Positions 36,102 through 45,184 of a stretch of DNA of 64,000 bases are shown piece after piece (within the stretch, counting starts at the first letter, position 1; each line of letters begins with the position of its first letter). The notes beneath the pieces were generated by a model. That model saw nothing but the letters and a program-made list of their open reading frames with translations, was not told the origin of the DNA and did no database searches. The DNA is from Rhodospirillum centenum SW. Lineage in GTDB: Bacteria; Pseudomonadota; Alphaproteobacteria; Azospirillales; Azospirillaceae. The DNA lies in the NCBI RefSeq assembly GCF_000016185.1, contig NC_011420.2, forward strand, positions 3,139,001-3,203,000, in the 5' to 3' direction. Both the position numbers and the translations under genes were made by a program.

Positions 36102-37288
36102 AGGATCTGCTTGGCGATGATCTCCCGCTGCACCTCGGCGGAGCCGCCGAAGATGGTGGTGGCGCGGGCGTTCAGGTAGGCGGCCGCGGCCGGGGCGGCC
36201 CAGTCGGGGCCGACCGGCGCCTCGTTGGTGTCGCCGCGCGGCGTGCCCCAGGGCAGGGCGTAGAGGCCCGCGGCCTCCACCGTCAGTTCGGTGACGAGCT
36301 GGCGGACCTCGCCGCGCTTGACCATGACCGGGCTGGCGCCGGTGCCGATGCGGCCGGTCCGCTCGGCCTCCGCCATCAGCCGGGCCTCCATGGCCTCCAG
36401 CGTCAGCGCCTCCAGTTCCGCCTGCACCAGCCTGGCGTGGAAGGCGGGGTCGTCGGTCAGCCGGCCGCCGCCCGCTTCCTCCGCCGCCGCCAGCCGGCGC
36501 AGCCGCTGCACCGCCCGGCGGAAGCGCACGCCGGCCAGCCCGCCGCCGCGCTCATGCTCCAGCAGGTACTTGGCGACGGTCCAGCCCTGGTTCTCCTCGC
36601 CCACGCGGTTGGCGACGGGCACCCGCACCTCGTCCAGGAAGACCTGGTTGACCTCGTGGTCGCCGCCGATCAGCAGGATCGGCCGGACGGAGACGCCGGG
36701 CGAGCGCATGTCGATCAGCAGGAAGCTGATGCCCTCCTGCGGCTTGCCCTGGTCGCTGGTGCGCACCAGCGCGAACATCCAGTCCGCGACATGGGCGCTG
36801 CTGGTCCAGATCTTGGTGCCGGTGACGACATAGTCGTCGCCGTCGCGCACGGCGCGGGTCTTCAGGCTGGCGAGGTCGGAGCCGGCGCCCGGTTCCGAAT
36901 AGCCCTGGCACCACTGGTCCTCCGCCGCCAGGATGCGGGGCAGGAAACGCTGCTGCTGGTCGGGACGGCCGAACCTGATGAGCACCGGCCCGATCATGCG
37001 CGGCCCGAAGGGCGAGACGGGCGGGGTGTCGGCGTCGGCGCACTCCGTCTCGAAGATGTAGTGCTGCGCCGGGGTCCAGTCGGTGCCGCCGAACGCCGCC
37101 GGCCAGTGCGGCGCGCCCCAGCCGCGGCGGTTCAGGATGCGCTGCCACTCCCGCCCGATCTCCGGGTCCGGCACGACGGCCGAGCTGCGGCGGTAGGCGG
37201 CGACCAGCGCCGGCGGCAGCTCGGTGCGCAGGAACTCCCGCACCTCCTGCCGGAATGCCTCCGGATCGACCGCGTGATCGAGCGGCAT
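36092..37288 (-). CDS. Acyl-CoA dehydrogenase
   Basis: A 398-residue FAD enzyme of the acyl-CoA dehydrogenase family. Typical blocks are WQRILNRRGWGAPHWPAAFGG, CQGYSEPGAGSDLASLKTRA (FAD/substrate site), VVTGTKIWTSSAHVADWMF, NQVFLDEVRVP and the C-terminal NARATTIFGGSAEVQREIIA. The catalytic Glu position cannot be fixed by eye. The sequence is closest to the IVD/cholesterol-side-chain-type group that often works as paired subunits, but no partner is adjacent. The start at 37288 follows GGAGGA. It lies between the thiamine genes and meaB on the same strand with gaps of 130-200 bp. Confidence 0.93.
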   Translation of the reverse strand: MPLDHAVDPEAFRQEVREFLRTELPPALVAAYRRSSAVVPDPEIGREWQRILNRRGWGAPHWPAAFGGTDWTPAQHYIFETECADADTPPVSPFGPRMIGPVLIRFGRPDQQQRFLPRILAAEDQWCQGYSEPGAGSDLASLKTRAVRDGDDYVVTGTKIWTSSAHVADWMFALVRTSDQGKPQEGISFLLIDMRSPGVSVRPILLIGGDHEVNQVFLDEVRVPVANRVGEENQGWTVAKYLLEHERGGGLAGVRFRRAVQRLRRLAAAEEAGGGRLTDDPAFHARLVQAELEALTLEAMEARLMAEAERTGRIGTGASPVMVKRGEVRQLVTELTVEAAGLYALPWGTPRGDTNEAPVGPDWAAPAAAAYLNARATTIFGGSAEVQREIIAKQILGL

Positions 37289-37418
37289 GGGGTCCTCCTC
37301 CCGGTTGGTTCGCTGTCGTTCTGCGCGACGCAGCCGGCAGGATGCGGCCGCCCCGCCGCCCCGTCCAGGGCGGGGGCGGGCGGGGTCCGCGCAGCGGGCA
37401 GGCACGGGAGAGGGGAAG

Positions 37419-38109
37419 TCAGGACGCGGCGGCGGCCCAGGCGGCGACCAGGGCGCGGGCCTCGGCGGCCGGGTCGGCGGCGCGCATCGGCCCGCCCATG
37501 ACGGCCAGCCCGGCCGCCCCGGCGGCGCGGCAGTCCCCGGCGCAGCCGGCATCCACCCCGCCCAGCGCCAGCACCGGAACGCCCAGGGGCCGCGGCCTCG
37601 CGCACGGGCCCGAAGCCCAGGGCGGGGCCGTAGCCGGGCTTGCTGGCGGTCAGCCGGACGGGACCCAGGGTCACGTAGTCCGCCCCCGCCGCCGCAGCGC
37701 GGGCCACACCCGCCCGGTCGTGGCAGGAGACGCCGACCAGGGCCGCCGGCCCCAGCGCCGCGCGGGCCGCGGCCACGTCCGCATGGGGGCCGTCCGGCAG
37801 GTGCAGCCCGTCGCAGAGGCGGGCGGCGTCCAGGTCGGCATGGACGGTCAGCACCGCCCCGTGGCGGCGGGCGACGGGCAGCAGGGCGGCCAGCAGATCG
37901 CGCCGGGCGGCCGGGTCCAGGTCCTTCTCCCGCAGGCTGGCCCAGCGCAGCCCGCCGGCGAAGGCGGCGTCCAGCAGGGCGGGCAGCGGCAGCCGCGCCT
38001 GGGCGCGGTCGGTGATCAGCAGCAGCGGCGGGGAAGGCAGGGAGCGGCCCGGGAGGGGGCGGTCAGGCGGCGGGCGCCCAGCACGGGGCCGCATGGTCCG
38101 GGACCCCAT
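37419..38109 (-). pseudogene. thiE: Thiamine-phosphate synthase ThiE with a frameshift
   Basis: The first 160 codons are a good ThiE: PPLLLITDRAQARLPLP, LREKDLDPAARRDLL, LTVHADLDAARLCDG, GLHLPDGP, VGVSCHDRAG and ADYVTLGPVRLTASKPGYG. Near 37590 the frame leaves homology (REAAAPGRSGAG), while the next frame continues PLGVPVLALGGVDAGCAGDC and AGLAVMGGPMRAADP to a stop at 37419. One extra base in the GC run near 37585-37600 explains it. Repaired, the protein would be about 230 residues. The start is 38109 or 38094. It is last in the thiO-thiS-thiG-thiE operon. Either a recent loss or a sequence error; ThiE is essential for thiamine unless a second copy exists. Confidence 0.82.
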
Positions 38110-38120
38110 GGCCGGCCGGC

Positions 38121-39164
<1,044 letters not shown>

Positions 39165-39168
<4 letters not shown>

Positions 39169-40370
39169 GCCGGCACTCCCGCCGGCATCGGGCTGGCAGC
39201 GGCGGCCGCAGGGGTGGCGGCGAAGCGGTCCAGGCCGAAGGGCTGCATCAGCGGGTCCACCCGTCCGGTGAGGATGAAGCCGGCCACGAGGTCGGCGGTC
39301 ACCGGCGTCAACAGGATGCCGTTGCGATGGTGCCCGGTCGCCAGCACCAGCCCGTCCACGCCCGCGACCGGGCCCAGAAGGGGCGCGTCGTCGCGGCTGC
39401 CGGGGCGGAAGCCGGTCCACATCTCGGAGATCCGCAGCTCCTCGATGCCGGGCAGGGTGCGCCACGCCCCCTCCAGCATGGCCAGCACGCCGCCGGCCGT
39501 GAGGCTGTCGTCCCAGCCCTTCTCCTCGGTCGTGCCGCCGATGATCAGGGTGCCGTCGGCGCGCGGGACCATGTAGCACTTGGGTGCCCAGAGGACGTGC
39601 CGCAGCAGCGGTGCCGCCGGGTCCATGGCGACGGAGAGGAGCTGGCCCTTCACCGGACGCACCGGCGGCACCGCCGCCGCCGGCAGCCCGGCGATCTGGC
39701 GCGACCAGGCGCCGGCCGCCAGCACCACGATGTCGGCCGTGTGCGCCCGGCCGCCGACGACCACGCCGCGCACGCGGCCGGCCTCGGCGTCCACCGCCTC
39801 GACCGGGCTGTCCTCGTGCAGGCGGCCGCCGGCGCGCTCGAAGGCGACGCGCAGGGCGGCGGTGGCCCTGCGGTTGTCCACCTGGTTGTCCAGCGGGCTC
39901 AGCACGCCGGCGACGGCGCGCGGCGTCAGGAAGGGCTCAAGCTCCTTCACCTGCGCCCCGGTCAGCCAGTGGCTCTCGATGCCCAGGCCGCGCTGGAACT
40001 GGTGGTTGACGCGCATCACCTCGACATCGTCGCGGGTCAGCGCGACGATCAGCGTGCCCTCGTCGCGCAGCCCGACCGGCTGGCCGCTGGCCGCCTCCAG
40101 CTCGGCGGCGAAACCGCGCCAGCGGCTGCGGCTCTCCAGGCAGAGCGGCAGCAGGCGCTGCTCGCCCGGCTCGGCCTCGGCGCCGGCGGCCAGCATGCCG
40201 GCGGCGGCATGGCTCGCCCCCTGGCCGGCCCGGCCCTTCTCGAAGATGTCCACGCGGCAGCCGGCGGCGGCGAGGCGCCAGCCGATGGCAAGGCCGATGA
40301 TGCCGCCGCCGATGACGGCGACGGACGGACGCGCGCCGGCTGCGGGCGCGGCGGACAGGATGGTGCTCAT
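39165..40370 (-). CDS. thiO: Glycine oxidase ThiO
   Basis: A 401-residue FAD-dependent oxidase that makes the iminoacetate needed by ThiG in organisms without ThiH. The Rossmann FAD motif is SVAVIGGGIIGLAIGWRLAA. Other DAO-family features are GQGASHAAAGMLA, LSPLDNQVDNRRATAALR, VVLAAGAWSRQIAG, RPVKGQLLSV and the C-terminal DGLVLATGHHRNGILLTPVT. The use of glycine rather than tyrosine implies aerobic thiamine synthesis. It is first in the operon, directly behind the TPP riboswitch. Confidence 0.95.
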
Positions 40371-40388
40371 GACGGTGCTGATGGTGAC

Positions 40389-40475
40389 CTCCCTTCGCCG
40401 GCATGACCCGGATCAGGTTCGACGGGTGTGATCTCAGCCGGGGGCGGATCTCCCCGGCACCCCCGGGTTTGACGA
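40389..40475 (-). promoter_or_regulatory. TPP riboswitch (THI element)
   Basis: Read on the minus strand, the conserved blocks appear in order: GGGGGTGCCGGGGAG, then GGCTGAGATCACACCCGTCG, then GAACCTGATCCGGGTCATGC and GGCGAAGGGA. These are the pyrimidine-sensor and pyrophosphate-sensor helices of the TPP aptamer. It ends about 20 bp before the thiO start, suggesting control at translation initiation of the thi operon. Confidence 0.95.
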
Positions 40476-40679
40476 CCCCCTCTCTGGCGCGGCCGGCGCC
40501 GGATGCAAGGGGGTGCGCGAGAGGGTGGGGGAGGGGGCGGGCGACGCCGCGGGGGCAATATCCGATGGAGACAAGCCGAGGTGTCGGCAGATTTCACGGC
40601 CAGGTGGCGGACAAAATTGAGTCCAAATTGCCTGGATTCCGATTTATCCTAGCAGCCGTTTCGCAACGGGTCGCCTTCC

Positions 40680-41075
40680 GTGGACGTTCGTGAAGTTATA
40701 AGGCTGCTGACGACAAACGACAACCGACCGGCCAGGGTTTGCCGGGTTTCGGAGGCCGTGCGCTCTGTGATGAAGGCGGGAACAGCGGCCGTCTGGATTT
40801 CGGAATACACTTTAAGAAAGCAGGCGCTGCGTCATCCCGATTTGCTTCTAGAGCACTATGAACACTTGGCTTGCGTCATTGAAAATGGAGAGTTTTTTGC
40901 GGACAATCGAGGTATAACAATAGTGTATGATGCCACCTTGACAACGGGGTATTGGTATAAGGCGTGTCTTAAGGTGACGAGATGTACCAACGAGATATAC
41001 GTAACTAGCTTTCATAAGGCGCGCACATCCGACATCAAGGCCATAAAGCGGAAATGCACAAAGATTGCTGCCTGA
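40680..41075 (+). CDS. RelE-fold-like nuclease of the phage Barnase-EndoU-ColE5 type
   Basis: 131 residues. The pattern of an early Leu/Ser-strand, HPDLLLEHYEHLACVIENGEFF, GYWYKACLKVTRCTNEIYVTSFH and a basic C-terminus (DIKAIKRKCTKI) resembles the RelE-like nuclease domains found at the ends of phage proteins and as free-standing genes. Catalytic residues cannot be assigned by eye. The GTG at 40680 is the start. GC is clearly lower than in the neighbours, and a strong bidirectional terminator follows, both fitting an acquired single-gene unit. An orphan BrnA-type antitoxin gene lies 350 bp downstream on the same strand. Function is inferred from pattern only. Confidence 0.6.
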   Translation: MDVREVIRLLTTNDNRPARVCRVSEAVRSVMKAGTAAVWISEYTLRKQALRHPDLLLEHYEHLACVIENGEFFADNRGITIVYDATLTTGYWYKACLKVTRCTNEIYVTSFHKARTSDIKAIKRKCTKIAA

Positions 41076-41084
41076 GCTGAAATG

Positions 41085-41114
41085 AAAAAGGCGCCTTGGG
41101 CAAGGCGCCTTTTT
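41085..41114. terminator. Bidirectional rho-independent terminator
   Basis: AAAAAGGCGCCTT-gggc-AAGGCGCCTTTTT: a perfect 13-bp stem with A- and T-runs at the ends, starting 10 bp after the nuclease-like gene. It would stop transcription on both strands. Confidence 0.95.
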
Positions 41115-41424
41115 CTTAGCTTCCAGGGAGGGGCCTGCTCGCACCCCCAATCTGCTCCCGTTCGTGCCCAAAATTCTAATGAACGGTGCTACGGTTAGCA
41201 GTTGGCCTAAGCCGCACTCTTCACGAGGTTTTACCGCGTCCCCTGGATCTATCCGTACAGATATGCACTGATCTTGTCTTCGTCAAGGAAAAACGTAACC
41301 ATTTGAAATCAATGGTATATTTTTCGTCACAGACATCGTCTCGCTTGGTTTTCCCCATTTTCCACATACCGGACCATTCAACCCAGCCGCGCTAAATCGC
41401 ACCAACTTCCGCAAATCAAAACTC
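41115..41424. other. Intergenic AT-richer spacer
   Basis: About 310 bp without a supportable gene. Several short frames run through it, but none has a ribosome site or protein-like sequence. It presumably holds the promoter of the BrnA-like gene. Confidence 0.4.
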
Positions 41425-41646
41425 ATGCAGAACAAATTCGACCCGGACGACGCGCCGGACCTGTCCGCCCCGGAGTGGCAGCGGAAGTTCGCCCAGGCCC
41501 GGCGGGGCCGCCCGCCCGCCCAGGCCCGGCCCAAGGTCGCCACCAGCCTCCGCCTCGACGCGGACGTGGTGGAGCGGCTGCGGCAGGACGGGCCGGGCTG
41601 GCAGACGCGCGCCAACGCGCTGCTGCGGAACGCCCTGGGGCTCTGA
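41425..41646 (+). CDS. Orphan BrnA-type antitoxin
   Basis: A 73-residue protein matching the BrnA/COG3514 antitoxin family: FDPDDAPDLSAPEWQRKFAQ, the linker RRGRPPAQARPKVATSLRLDADVVERLRQDGPGWQTRANALLRNAL. The C-terminal part is the ribbon-helix-helix domain. Normally brnT precedes brnA; no BrnT-like gene is next to it. It could partner the RelE-like protein 350 bp upstream, regulate the adjacent phage remnant, or be a leftover. Confidence 0.8.
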   Translation: MQNKFDPDDAPDLSAPEWQRKFAQARRGRPPAQARPKVATSLRLDADVVERLRQDGPGWQTRANALLRNALGL

Positions 41647-41677
41647 AGCAGCGGCCGCAGGGCGCCCGCGGGGCGCG

Positions 41678-42166
41678 CTAGCGCGGCTTCTTCTCCTCCG
41701 AGCGCTTGTAGACATAGATGCCGAGCACGCCGAGGCCGACCGACCAGATGGTGGTGAGGCTGGCCAGCGCGGCGACGGCGCCCGCGGCGGCGGGGGGATC
41801 GGCGATGGTGATCCAGGCGACGGACCCCATCTGCGCCCCCCAGGTCACGGCCATGATGTAGCCGAAGGTCGGGCGCATGCGGCGGACATAGGCGTCCTGC
41901 GAGGCGGCCTCGGCGCGCAGGCTGGCGTTGACCTCGCGCAGGGTGGTGCGGGCCTCGTCCGATTCCAGCTCGGCCATCCGCTCGACATGGCGGTTGGCCT
42001 CGGCCACCTGCTCGGGCGTGATGGCCCCGGCGCCGATCGAGGTGCCGACCTCGGTCAGCGCCTCGGCGGCGGCCCGGGCCGCGGGGTGGTCGATGCGGGC
42101 AAGGCCCTGGCCCGCCGCCTGGACGAGCAGGGGCAGGCCGAGTTTCGCAAGAAGGGCGGGGATCAT
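41678..42166 (-). CDS. Phage holin, 3-TM type
   Basis: A 162-residue membrane protein. The C-terminal half contains hydrophobic segments FGYIMAVTWGAQMGSVAWIT and AAGAVAALASLTTIWSVGLGVLGIYVY, and the N-terminus another weakly hydrophobic one. It matches the holin family first described for gene-transfer-agent release (PF11351-like). A charged KRSEEKKPR tail ends it. It would permeabilise the membrane so that the lysin encoded just upstream can act. Confidence 0.8.
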   Translation of the reverse strand: MIPALLAKLGLPLLVQAAGQGLARIDHPAARAAAEALTEVGTSIGAGAITPEQVAEANRHVERMAELESDEARTTLREVNASLRAEAASQDAYVRRMRPTFGYIMAVTWGAQMGSVAWITIADPPAAAGAVAALASLTTIWSVGLGVLGIYVYKRSEEKKPR

Positions 42167-42235
42167 GGGCGGACTCCGTCGGGGGCAGGGGGGGTGTGCA
42201 GGGGAGTGGGATCGGGGGCGCGGGTCAGGCCCGCG

Positions 42236-42742
42236 TCAGCCGATGTCGCGGTAGAAGAGGTGGCGGCCGATCTCCGCACACGGCGCCCGGCCGGCCGCCC
42301 AGGACGGCGTGATGCCGCCGTGGTGGTAGTGGGTGGCGCCGCCGGTGGGGTCGCCCAGCGTGCCGGCCACGGCGCGGCGGGCGATGCGCAGGGCGGCGGC
42401 GAAGGCCGGGTCCGCGGCCGTGACGGCCAGCAGCCGGGGCCGGTTCGGGTCGCCCTCGTTCCAGCAGGAGAACTGCCAGGGGGCGCGGCAGACCTCCGCC
42501 ACCGTGCGGCCCCACCAGCGCACGCGGCCGGCGCGGGCGGCGGCGACGCGGTTCATCACCACGGCGGCCACCGCCTCCATCCCGCGCACGGACTCGCCGC
42601 GCGCCTCCCCCCAGAGGGTGCGGGCCAGCACGTCCACCGCGTCGCCGCCGGGCGGCGGATCGGGCGGTTCGGGCATGAGACGGGGCCGGGCAGGGGCGCC
42701 GGCGGGGGTGCCGGCACCCGTGATCTCCGAGGGGCCGGTCAT
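42236..42742 (-). CDS. Cell-wall hydrolase, SleB-like endolysin
   Basis: A 168-residue hydrolase. After a Pro-rich start, the SleB-type domain reads LARTLWGEARGESVRGMEAVAAVVMNRV, with the catalytic Glu in WGEARGE, followed by CRAPWQFSCWNEGDP, AVAGTLGDPTGGATHYHHGG. It lies between the membrane/coiled-coil gene (overlapping ATGA) and the holin, forming a lysis cassette. Phage use is inferred from location; chromosomal homologues remodel cell wall. Confidence 0.88.
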   Translation of the reverse strand: MTGPSEITGAGTPAGAPARPRLMPEPPDPPPGGDAVDVLARTLWGEARGESVRGMEAVAAVVMNRVAAARAGRVRWWGRTVAEVCRAPWQFSCWNEGDPNRPRLLAVTAADPAFAAALRIARRAVAGTLGDPTGGATHYHHGGITPSWAAGRAPCAEIGRHLFYRDIG

Positions 42743-43077
42743 GCCGCACCCCCGGTCCCGCGGGCGGCGGTCCCGCGGGTGGCGGCCGCACGGGCGCCGT
42801 CCAGCTTCGCCTCGATGCGCAGCAGGTGGTCGGTCAGGCGCTGCTCCACCTCCCGCAGCGTGCCCAGGGAGGCGTAGGTTTTCGCCACCTCCAGCTTGTA
42901 GGCGGCGAGCGCCTCGCGCATCTGCACCGAGGTGGCGTCGATGCCGGCGCGGGCGCGCTCCAGGGCGGCGTCGGCATCCTTGCGGACCTTCAGGATCAGC
43001 CAGAACAGCCCGCCCAGCGCGGGCAGGTCGATGGCGGTGATCCACCAGGCCAGGTCCAGGCCCGTGGTGTCGGTCAT
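42739..43077 (-). CDS. Small phage membrane/coiled-coil protein
   Basis: 112 residues: one N-terminal transmembrane segment (LAWWITAIDLPALGGLFWLI) followed by a helical region with heptad-like pattern (ADAALERARAGIDATSVQMREA to RIEAKL). This shape suits a spanin-like or lysis-accessory protein. No specific family is recognised. It overlaps the lysin gene by four bases. Confidence 0.75.
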   Translation of the reverse strand: MTDTTGLDLAWWITAIDLPALGGLFWLILKVRKDADAALERARAGIDATSVQMREALAAYKLEVAKTYASLGTLREVEQRLTDHLLRIEAKLDGARAAATRGTAARGTGGAA

Positions 43078-43094
43078 GGTCGTGCGTCTCCGGA

Positions 43095-44630
43095 TCAGGG
43101 GTCGAAATCGGTGTCGGCCAGGAAGGGTTCGGTGCCGCCGCCCCAGCCGGGGGCGCGCGGCGGCGGCGGCAGGCGGGGCAGCCGGGCCGGGCTGGCGAGA
43201 AGCGCGCCGGCCGCGGCGTCCAGCCCGTCGTCGTGGCCGCCGCGCCCGTCCGGGCGCCAGTCGCGCATCTCCCGCACGAAGGGCGTCTCCCAGACGGAGC
43301 GGTGGGCCGCGAGCATGCCGGCGGCGAGGCGGGCGTCGAACGCCTCCAGGATGCGCAGGGCCTTGGGCCGGCGGCTGGTCTCCTCCAGCACGGCGCAGGC
43401 GAGCCGGCGCCGGGCCAGGGTCTGGCGCAGCAGCCCCGGCAGGAAGCCGCCGATGCCGTTCGTCTCCAGATGCAGGGTGGCGAGCTGGAGCGCCTCCACC
43501 AGGTCTGCCACCTGCCGGCACTGGTCCTGCGCCGGTTCCGTCCCCTCCGCGGCGCGGACATAGAGGACCCGGTGCAGGTAGGCGCGGCCGTCGGCATCGC
43601 CGAAGACGACGGCGACGACGCTGCCGTCGCCGCGCCCGCCACCGCCCTCTCCGCCCCCGCCGGCCCCGCTCTCCCCGCCGGCGGCGGGGCGGCCCAGGGC
43701 GGGGTCCCACCAGGCCCGCGCGGTCAGCAGCCGCCGGCCCTCCAGGGTCAGCACCGGGCGGCCCTGCACGCTGCGGATGTCGGGCTCGGCCGCGTAGGGT
43801 CGCAGCCGGTCGGGGTCGAGCCGGCCGGCGGTGGCGGGCCGCGGCGTCAGCAGCATCTGCGAGAGGAACTTGGCCGGGCCGGCGCGGCGGCGGATGCGCT
43901 CCACCACCTCCGGCCCGAACCGCTCGGGCCAGAGATGCAGGCGGGCGCCGTCCGGCCCCTCGCGGTAGACCGGCAGCTCCAGCCGGGCGTAACCGGCCAG
44001 GAACGGCTCCCGCTCGCCCAGCTCGGGCCGCGGCTCGCGGGCGTAGATCGAGTACCAGGTGTGCGGCGTGCCGATGTAGAGCGAGGTCCCGCCCGGCGCC
44101 AGGACGGAGGCGATCTCCCGCAGCCGGGTGCGCAGCTCCTCCCGCTTCGGGGCGGTGTCGCAGGTGTTCGGCACCTCCACGTCGTCGCAGACGACAAGGT
44201 CGGCGTGGCTGCCGGTGAAGTTGCCGCCCACCCCCTGCGCCGCCATGGAGGGGTCGCGGCCGACCAGGGGGCGTTGCAGGGTGAACGCCTCCGCCCCCCA
44301 CAGCTCCCGCTTCTCCGGCTTCAGCCCGGCGCAGAGCGGATGGCGCTCCACCACCCGCTTCACGGTGCGGACCATCTTCTTCGCCAGGGTCAGGTCCGCG
44401 GCCAGCACCAGGATGCGGCAGTCGGGATCGCGGGCCAGCCGCCAGGCGCAGTAGAGCCCGACGATGCTGGACTTGCCGCTGTCGCGGAAGGCCAGCAGCA
44501 GCAGCTCGCGCCGGCCGCGGGCCAGAGCGTCCTCCAGCCAGTCGGCCATCTCCAGATGCAGGTCGGGGGTGCCGCGGCCCTGGAGATGGTTCCAGAGCGC
44601 GAGGAACTCGGTGAAGCGGACGGGCGGCAT
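43095..44630 (-). CDS. Phage terminase large subunit
   Basis: A 511-residue DNA-packaging motor. The ATPase part has Walker A LAFRDSGKSS (about residue 47), Walker B LVVCDDVEVPN (about 148) and the coupling motif IGTPHTWYSIY. The nuclease part has acidic residues in VVAVVFGDADGRAYLHRV, the block LHLETNGIGGFLPGLLRQTL, and HDDGLDAAAGAL near the C-terminus. A Gly-rich insertion (about 325-345) separates the two halves. Length and order fit T7-like large terminases. Confidence 0.93.
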   Translation of the reverse strand: MPPVRFTEFLALWNHLQGRGTPDLHLEMADWLEDALARGRRELLLLAFRDSGKSSIVGLYCAWRLARDPDCRILVLAADLTLAKKMVRTVKRVVERHPLCAGLKPEKRELWGAEAFTLQRPLVGRDPSMAAQGVGGNFTGSHADLVVCDDVEVPNTCDTAPKREELRTRLREIASVLAPGGTSLYIGTPHTWYSIYAREPRPELGEREPFLAGYARLELPVYREGPDGARLHLWPERFGPEVVERIRRRAGPAKFLSQMLLTPRPATAGRLDPDRLRPYAAEPDIRSVQGRPVLTLEGRRLLTARAWWDPALGRPAAGGESGAGGGGEGGGGRGDGSVVAVVFGDADGRAYLHRVLYVRAAEGTEPAQDQCRQVADLVEALQLATLHLETNGIGGFLPGLLRQTLARRRLACAVLEETSRRPKALRILEAFDARLAAGMLAAHRSVWETPFVREMRDWRPDGRGGHDDGLDAAAGALLASPARLPRLPPPPRAPGWGGGTEPFLADTDFDP

Positions 44631-44644
44631 GGCTCTCCTGCGGG

Positions 44645-45166
44645 TCAGCTCGTGTCGGGCGGGTCCGGCCCGGCCGGATCCGGGGCGGGAGCGGTGGGCG
44701 CGGGCTCAGCGGGCTCTGCGGGGTCGGCGGGCAGGGGGCCGGCGCGGCGGGCGCGCCAGGCGGCGACCTCGGCGCGGGAGTCGGCCATCAGCCCGGCCAG
44801 CCCGCCGGGCTGCTCCGGGCCGCCCGCCGCCGGCGCCGGGGGGGCAGCGGGGGTGTCCGGCGGCGGGTCTTCCGGCGGGCCATCCGGTGATGGGCCGTCC
44901 GGTGATGGGGAATCCGGAAGGGGGACGGTCTCCGGGGCGACGCGCTGCGACAGCCGCACCAGCGCGTCCAGCAGCGCCACCCCGGCCTTGCCGGCGGCGC
45001 ACCAGTCCTTGAAGGCGCGGGCGTCGGGCATCCCGTCGTCCGCGTCCGCGGCCGGTCCGGCCTCGATGAAGGCGGCAACATGCCGGCAGCCCACCGGCAG
45101 CAGCCGGGCCAGGGCCGCCGGCAGCAGGCCGGGCGGCGGGAGATCGGGCGTCGGACGGTCGCGCAT
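44645..45166 (-). CDS. Small phage protein upstream of the large terminase
   Basis: 173 residues. The N-terminal half is moderately conserved-looking (RHVAAFIEAGPAADADDGMP, FKDWCAAGKAGVALLDALVRLS); the rest is Pro/Ala-rich low complexity. Its place directly before the terminase suggests a small terminase subunit, but no DNA-binding motif is visible, so this is position-based only. Confidence 0.55.
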   Translation of the reverse strand: MRDRPTPDLPPPGLLPAALARLLPVGCRHVAAFIEAGPAADADDGMPDARAFKDWCAAGKAGVALLDALVRLSQRVAPETVPLPDSPSPDGPSPDGPPEDPPPDTPAAPPAPAAGGPEQPGGLAGLMADSRAEVAAWRARRAGPLPADPAEPAEPAPTAPAPDPAGPDPPDTS

Positions 45167-45184
45167 GGCGGGGCTCCGGTCGGA

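Noticed and set aside
41186-41395. 69-codon plus-strand frame in the spacer before the BrnA-like gene
   Set aside because: No ribosome site, no recognisable sequence, AT-rich noise.
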